Source: MnTg04 sp036443455
GTDB lineage: Bacteria; Pseudomonadota; Gammaproteobacteria; Steroidobacterales; MnTg04
DNA length: 9,476 bases
Assembly: GCA_036443455.1 (NCBI GenBank)
Contig: JAZFYI010000202.1
Coordinates: 1 to 9,476 of the forward strand
Direction of reading: 5' to 3'
In this document: in pieces, positions 7,369 through 9,476 of the stretch
Layout of the letters: every line of letters starts with the position of its first letter
Position numbering within the stretch: position 1 is the first letter of the stretch
Made by a program: the position numbers and the translations under genes
The notes under the pieces: generated by a model
The model's input: the letters and a program-made list of their open reading frames with translations, nothing else
What the model was told of the DNA's origin: nothing
Databases searched by the model: none

Positions 7369-7374
7369 TCTCGT

Positions 7375-9105
7375 TTGCCCAGCCTGCAAAATGACGCCAG
7401 GGTGGTCCGGCGCGATCTTTTTTTCATAGTCATCGCGGGGCTTTTGCTACTGGCTTCGGGAATGGGGCTGCGCGATCCCTGGCCACCCGATGAGCCGCGT
7501 TATGCGTTGATGGCGCGTGACATGGTACTCAACAACCAGTGGTTCTTCCCCGTTCGCGCCGGCGAATACTACGCGCAGCAGCCACCTTTCTTTATGTGGT
7601 GTATTGCGGCTTTCTACTGGCTCACCGGGTCCTTGCGCCTCTCGTTCTTGCTGCCTTCATTGACCGCCGGGCTGGTAATCATGCTGACCGTCTACGACCT
7701 GGGGCGGCGCATCTGGAACCGCAACACCGGTATCGCCGCGGTCATCCTGTTGCTGTTGACGATTCAGTTTCCCTTGCAGGCCAAATCGGCACAAATCGAC
7801 GCACTGCTGGTCATGTGGACGACGCTTGCGTTGTACGGATTCGCGCGGCATATGTTTCTTGGACCGAACTGGCGGATGTATTACCTCGGCGCCGCGGCGA
7901 CCGGACTGGCGGTCATCACCAAGGGCGTCGGGTTCTTGCCGTGGCTGATTTTTGTCCCCTATGCCTATGTTTTGCATCGGCGATGGGCGGGAACACCGAT
8001 AGCGGGCGGCTGGCGCTGGGCGCTTGGACCCCTGATCGCGATCGCCACATTGTCCACCTGGCTGATACCGATGCTGATCGTGGTTGCCGGCAGCGGCGAC
8101 CCGGCGCTCACTGTCTATCGGGATGAACTCCTTTGGGGCCAGGCCGTGCAACGCTATGTTGCCGCCGACGGCCACAGCCAGCCGATCTGGTATTACCTGC
8201 TCGAGGTTATACCCTGGTTGTGGATGCCGCTGGTGGCGTTATTGCCGTGGCTGATCCCGGCATGGCGCGAACGCGTCCGGCTGCGTGACAGCGTCATTTT
8301 TTGCCTGCTGTGCTGGGCACTCCTGGTGCTGGTGTTTTTTCATTTCTCTTCGGACAAACGCGGCATCTACCTGTTCCCGCTGTTGCCGGCGCTCGCTCTC
8401 GCCGCCGCGCCTTTCCTTGGCGAACTCGTAAAACAAAAAAACGTCAGGCGCATGGCCGCTTTACTGACGCTTATCGTCACGCTCGCCAGCCTGAGCCCGG
8501 TGATCTATTTCAAGCTGGTCGCCGCAGAGCGCGGTCTTGAACTCGAGAATATCTACCTGGTTCGGCCGTGGGCGCCCCTGATCACGCTGGGTGTCGCCGG
8601 CTTCAGTATTTTTCTGGCCAGTCGCGTGCGCCAGGCGGTAACCGGGTTCGCGATCATGATGGCCGTGGTCTGGATGGTTTACAGCTGGTGGCTCGGCCCG
8701 CTGAGCAATGCGTCGCAAAACGGCTCGGACCTGATGATCTCGGCCGAGGAAATCGTCAGACCGGAGCAGGAATTGGGCGTGGTCCGCTACAAAGAGAAAT
8801 TCCTGCTGTTTGCCACCCGCCCGGTCACCCATTTTGGTTACAAGACCGTCCCCGGCGCCCAGGAGCTTTATAACGCCGTCGCCTGGCTGGATGAAAAACC
8901 CAATCGGATCCTGTTGCTCGAAGAGGAGCTGTGGAAGAGTTGTTTTAGCGAAAGCCTCGAAGACCAGACCCTGTTTGCCAGCCGTCGCCACTGGCACCTG
9001 GCGGACAGCCGGTCGGTGCTGGCCGATTGCCGCGGGCATGGCGATTCATCGGCGGCAATTGTCTACGATCCGCCGTATTGGCCGGATCACCCCCAAAGCC
9101 AGTAA
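7375..9105 (+). CDS. ArnT-like polyprenyl-phosphate-dependent glycosyltransferase (GT83 / PMT_2)
   Basis: This 576-residue GT-C membrane enzyme is predicted to move a sugar from a polyprenyl-phosphate carrier to an acceptor on the periplasmic face, as ArnT does with aminoarabinose onto lipid A. About a dozen hydrophobic helices lie between residues 13 and 435, and a largely soluble C-terminal tail (about 440-576) should face the periplasm. The first loop has DPWPPDEPRYALMARDMV (34-51), with the catalytic-type Asp39-Glu40, then QQPPFFMW (68-75), the counterpart of the family's EKPP motif but with Gln69 where Lys is usual. SSDKRGIYLFPLLPALAL, just before residue 350, is the later family signature. 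It starts at TTG with a good ribosome site. The acceptor and sugar cannot be read from sequence, and no arn-type sugar genes are nearby. The family is secure; specificity is unknown. Confidence 0.92.
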   Translation: MPSLQNDARVVRRDLFFIVIAGLLLLASGMGLRDPWPPDEPRYALMARDMVLNNQWFFPVRAGEYYAQQPPFFMWCIAAFYWLTGSLRLSFLLPSLTAGLVIMLTVYDLGRRIWNRNTGIAAVILLLLTIQFPLQAKSAQIDALLVMWTTLALYGFARHMFLGPNWRMYYLGAAATGLAVITKGVGFLPWLIFVPYAYVLHRRWAGTPIAGGWRWALGPLIAIATLSTWLIPMLIVVAGSGDPALTVYRDELLWGQAVQRYVAADGHSQPIWYYLLEVIPWLWMPLVALLPWLIPAWRERVRLRDSVIFCLLCWALLVLVFFHFSSDKRGIYLFPLLPALALAAAPFLGELVKQKNVRRMAALLTLIVTLASLSPVIYFKLVAAERGLELENIYLVRPWAPLITLGVAGFSIFLASRVRQAVTGFAIMMAVVWMVYSWWLGPLSNASQNGSDLMISAEEIVRPEQELGVVRYKEKFLLFATRPVTHFGYKTVPGAQELYNAVAWLDEKPNRILLLEEELWKSCFSESLEDQTLFASRRHWHLADSRSVLADCRGHGDSSAAIVYDPPYWPDHPQSQ

Positions 9106-9187
9106 GGAAATGGTGCGGGACACGGGTGCAGCCAACGGCCTTCAAACTTCGTCCGCGGTTGTTCGGCGGAGCAATAATCAGGCGTCC

Positions 9188-9208
9188 GCTATCGGTCTGG
9201 CCAATAGC
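9188..9208 (+). repeat. Stem-loop after the glycosyltransferase
   Basis: GCTAT (9188-9192) pairs with ATAGC (9204-9208) and, after one mismatch, GG (9194-9195) with CC (9201-9202). No T-run follows, so it is at best a weak or Rho-assisted transcript end. A second dyad, TCCGC/GCGGA, lies at 9152-9170. These are the only structures I see in the 192-bp gap before the last gene. Confidence 0.3.
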
Positions 9209-9241
9209 CGATCCGCTGCCGCGACCGGGTGCGATCGTGTA

Positions 9242-9247
9242 TACAAT
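9242..9247 (+). promoter_or_regulatory. Possible -10 box for the last gene
   Basis: TACAAT, five of six to consensus, sits 50 bp before the GTG start. No -35 close to TTGACA is found at 16-18 bp, so this is a weak promoter candidate; the gene could also be read through from the glycosyltransferase. Confidence 0.3.
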
Positions 9248-9297
9248 ATGATCCGAGAGCGAATAAAAACACGTAATAGATAGCTGGAGGATTTCGA

Positions 9298-9476
9298 GTG
9301 GGTGACCCGGTCACAGCAGAAAGCAACACGGGACTGACCTGTGAAAATCGGCTGGTGCTACGGCTACCGCGTCCGCTTCTTCTCGGCGCTTTCCTCATCG
9401 CGGTGTGTTTCAGCGTCGCATACCTAAGCTTCCAATGGTTTTTCGACCTTCGCATCTACCGAGCCACATTCGGCAT
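9298..9476 (+). CDS. Membrane protein, partial (5' end only), possibly a second GT-C glycosyltransferase
   Basis: An open frame of 59 codons starts at GTG 9298 and runs off the window without a stop. GGAGG at 9286-9290 lies 7 bases upstream, a strong ribosome site that makes the start credible. About 24 polar residues at the N-terminus (MGDPVTAESN onward) are followed by a hydrophobic helix at roughly residues 28-48 (LLLGAFLIAVCFSVAYL), then WFFDLRIYRATFG. The D-x-R-x-Y-R-A pattern right after a first helix resembles the first periplasmic loop of GT87/DUF2029-type mannosyltransferases, and the preceding gene is also a GT-C enzyme. With so little sequence this is a guess; it could be any polytopic membrane protein. 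Confidence 0.7.
   Translation, partial: MGDPVTAESNTGLTCENRLVLRLPRPLLLGAFLIAVCFSVAYLSFQWFFDLRIYRATFG

Larger units (their letters stand above)
6953..7374. other. 422-bp divergent intergenic region without a credible gene
   Basis: This region separates the divergent GGDEF-EAL and glycosyltransferase genes and must carry both promoters. On the minus strand TATAAC at 7063-7068 is the best -10 candidate for the GGDEF-EAL gene (about 105 nt of leader), but no good -35 accompanies it. Toward the glycosyltransferase I see a direct repeat TTATCA/TTATCA (7259-7264, 7266-7271), TAGAAT at 7243-7248 and a 10-bp palindrome CAACCGGTTG (7296-7305). A perfect -35-like TTGACA at 7330-7335 has no -10 at the right distance. 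The 99-codon open frame at 7025-7324 has composition and residues unlike a real protein and no ribosome site. No RNA gene or riboswitch is recognisable. Confidence 0.6.

Noticed and set aside
7356..7394. 12-codon ATG minigene overlapping the glycosyltransferase start
   Set aside because: It has no ribosome site of its own and is short enough to arise by chance. It does contain the GGAGGG of the real gene, so coupling cannot be fully excluded.
9152..9170. TCCGC/GCGGA dyad as terminator of the glycosyltransferase
   Set aside because: The stem is only 5 bp with a 9-nt loop and no T-run.
9189..9455. 88-codon minus-strand frame at the right edge
   Set aside because: It is antisense to the GTG-started membrane gene, which has a strong ribosome site and a clear transmembrane helix; the minus frame has no family features.

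Overview
The window looks like ordinary chromosomal DNA from a gammaproteobacterium of moderately high GC content. The full-length E. coli-type FadE (813 residues, with the FadE-specific C-terminal half), the E. coli-like end of NadC and the GAF-PAS-PAS-GGDEF-EAL regulator all support this. A marine or sediment lineage is possible, but genus and family cannot be read from the sequence. I see no insertion sequence, phage gene, CRISPR array, tRNA or rRNA.

Layout, left to right. (1) 107-697 (+) encodes a small five-helix membrane protein of the PuuD / urate oxidase N-terminal family, ending at a textbook intrinsic terminator (722-751). (2) 831-1703 (+) is nadC, quinolinate phosphoribosyltransferase of de novo NAD synthesis. 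(3) 1704-1814 is a compact control region with an extended -10 promoter, a perfect 19-bp palindrome over that -10 and a 25-bp imperfect dyad before the ribosome binding site. (4) 1815-4256 (+) is fadE, the membrane-anchored acyl-CoA dehydrogenase of beta-oxidation. (5) 4253-6952 (-) is a cytosolic cyclic-di-GMP enzyme with GAF, two PAS, GGDEF and EAL domains; it converges on fadE so tightly that the two stop codons overlap in one TTAA. (6) 6953-7374 is a 422-bp divergent intergenic region without a credible gene. (7) 7375-9105 (+) is an ArnT-like (GT83 / PMT_2) membrane glycosyltransferase starting at TTG. (8) 9298 to the window end (+) is the first 59 codons of another membrane protein, starting at GTG.

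The genes appear to be independent transcription units rather than one pathway: NAD synthesis and fatty-acid oxidation (housekeeping), a second-messenger switch, and the start of what may be a cell-envelope glycosylation locus. The first gene is cut off from nadC by the terminator, and fadE has its own promoter. I found no convincing new system. The best leads are the palindromes in front of fadE, the stop-codon overlap, the short PuuD-like protein without a cytochrome domain, and a glutamine in place of the usual motif lysine in the glycosyltransferase.
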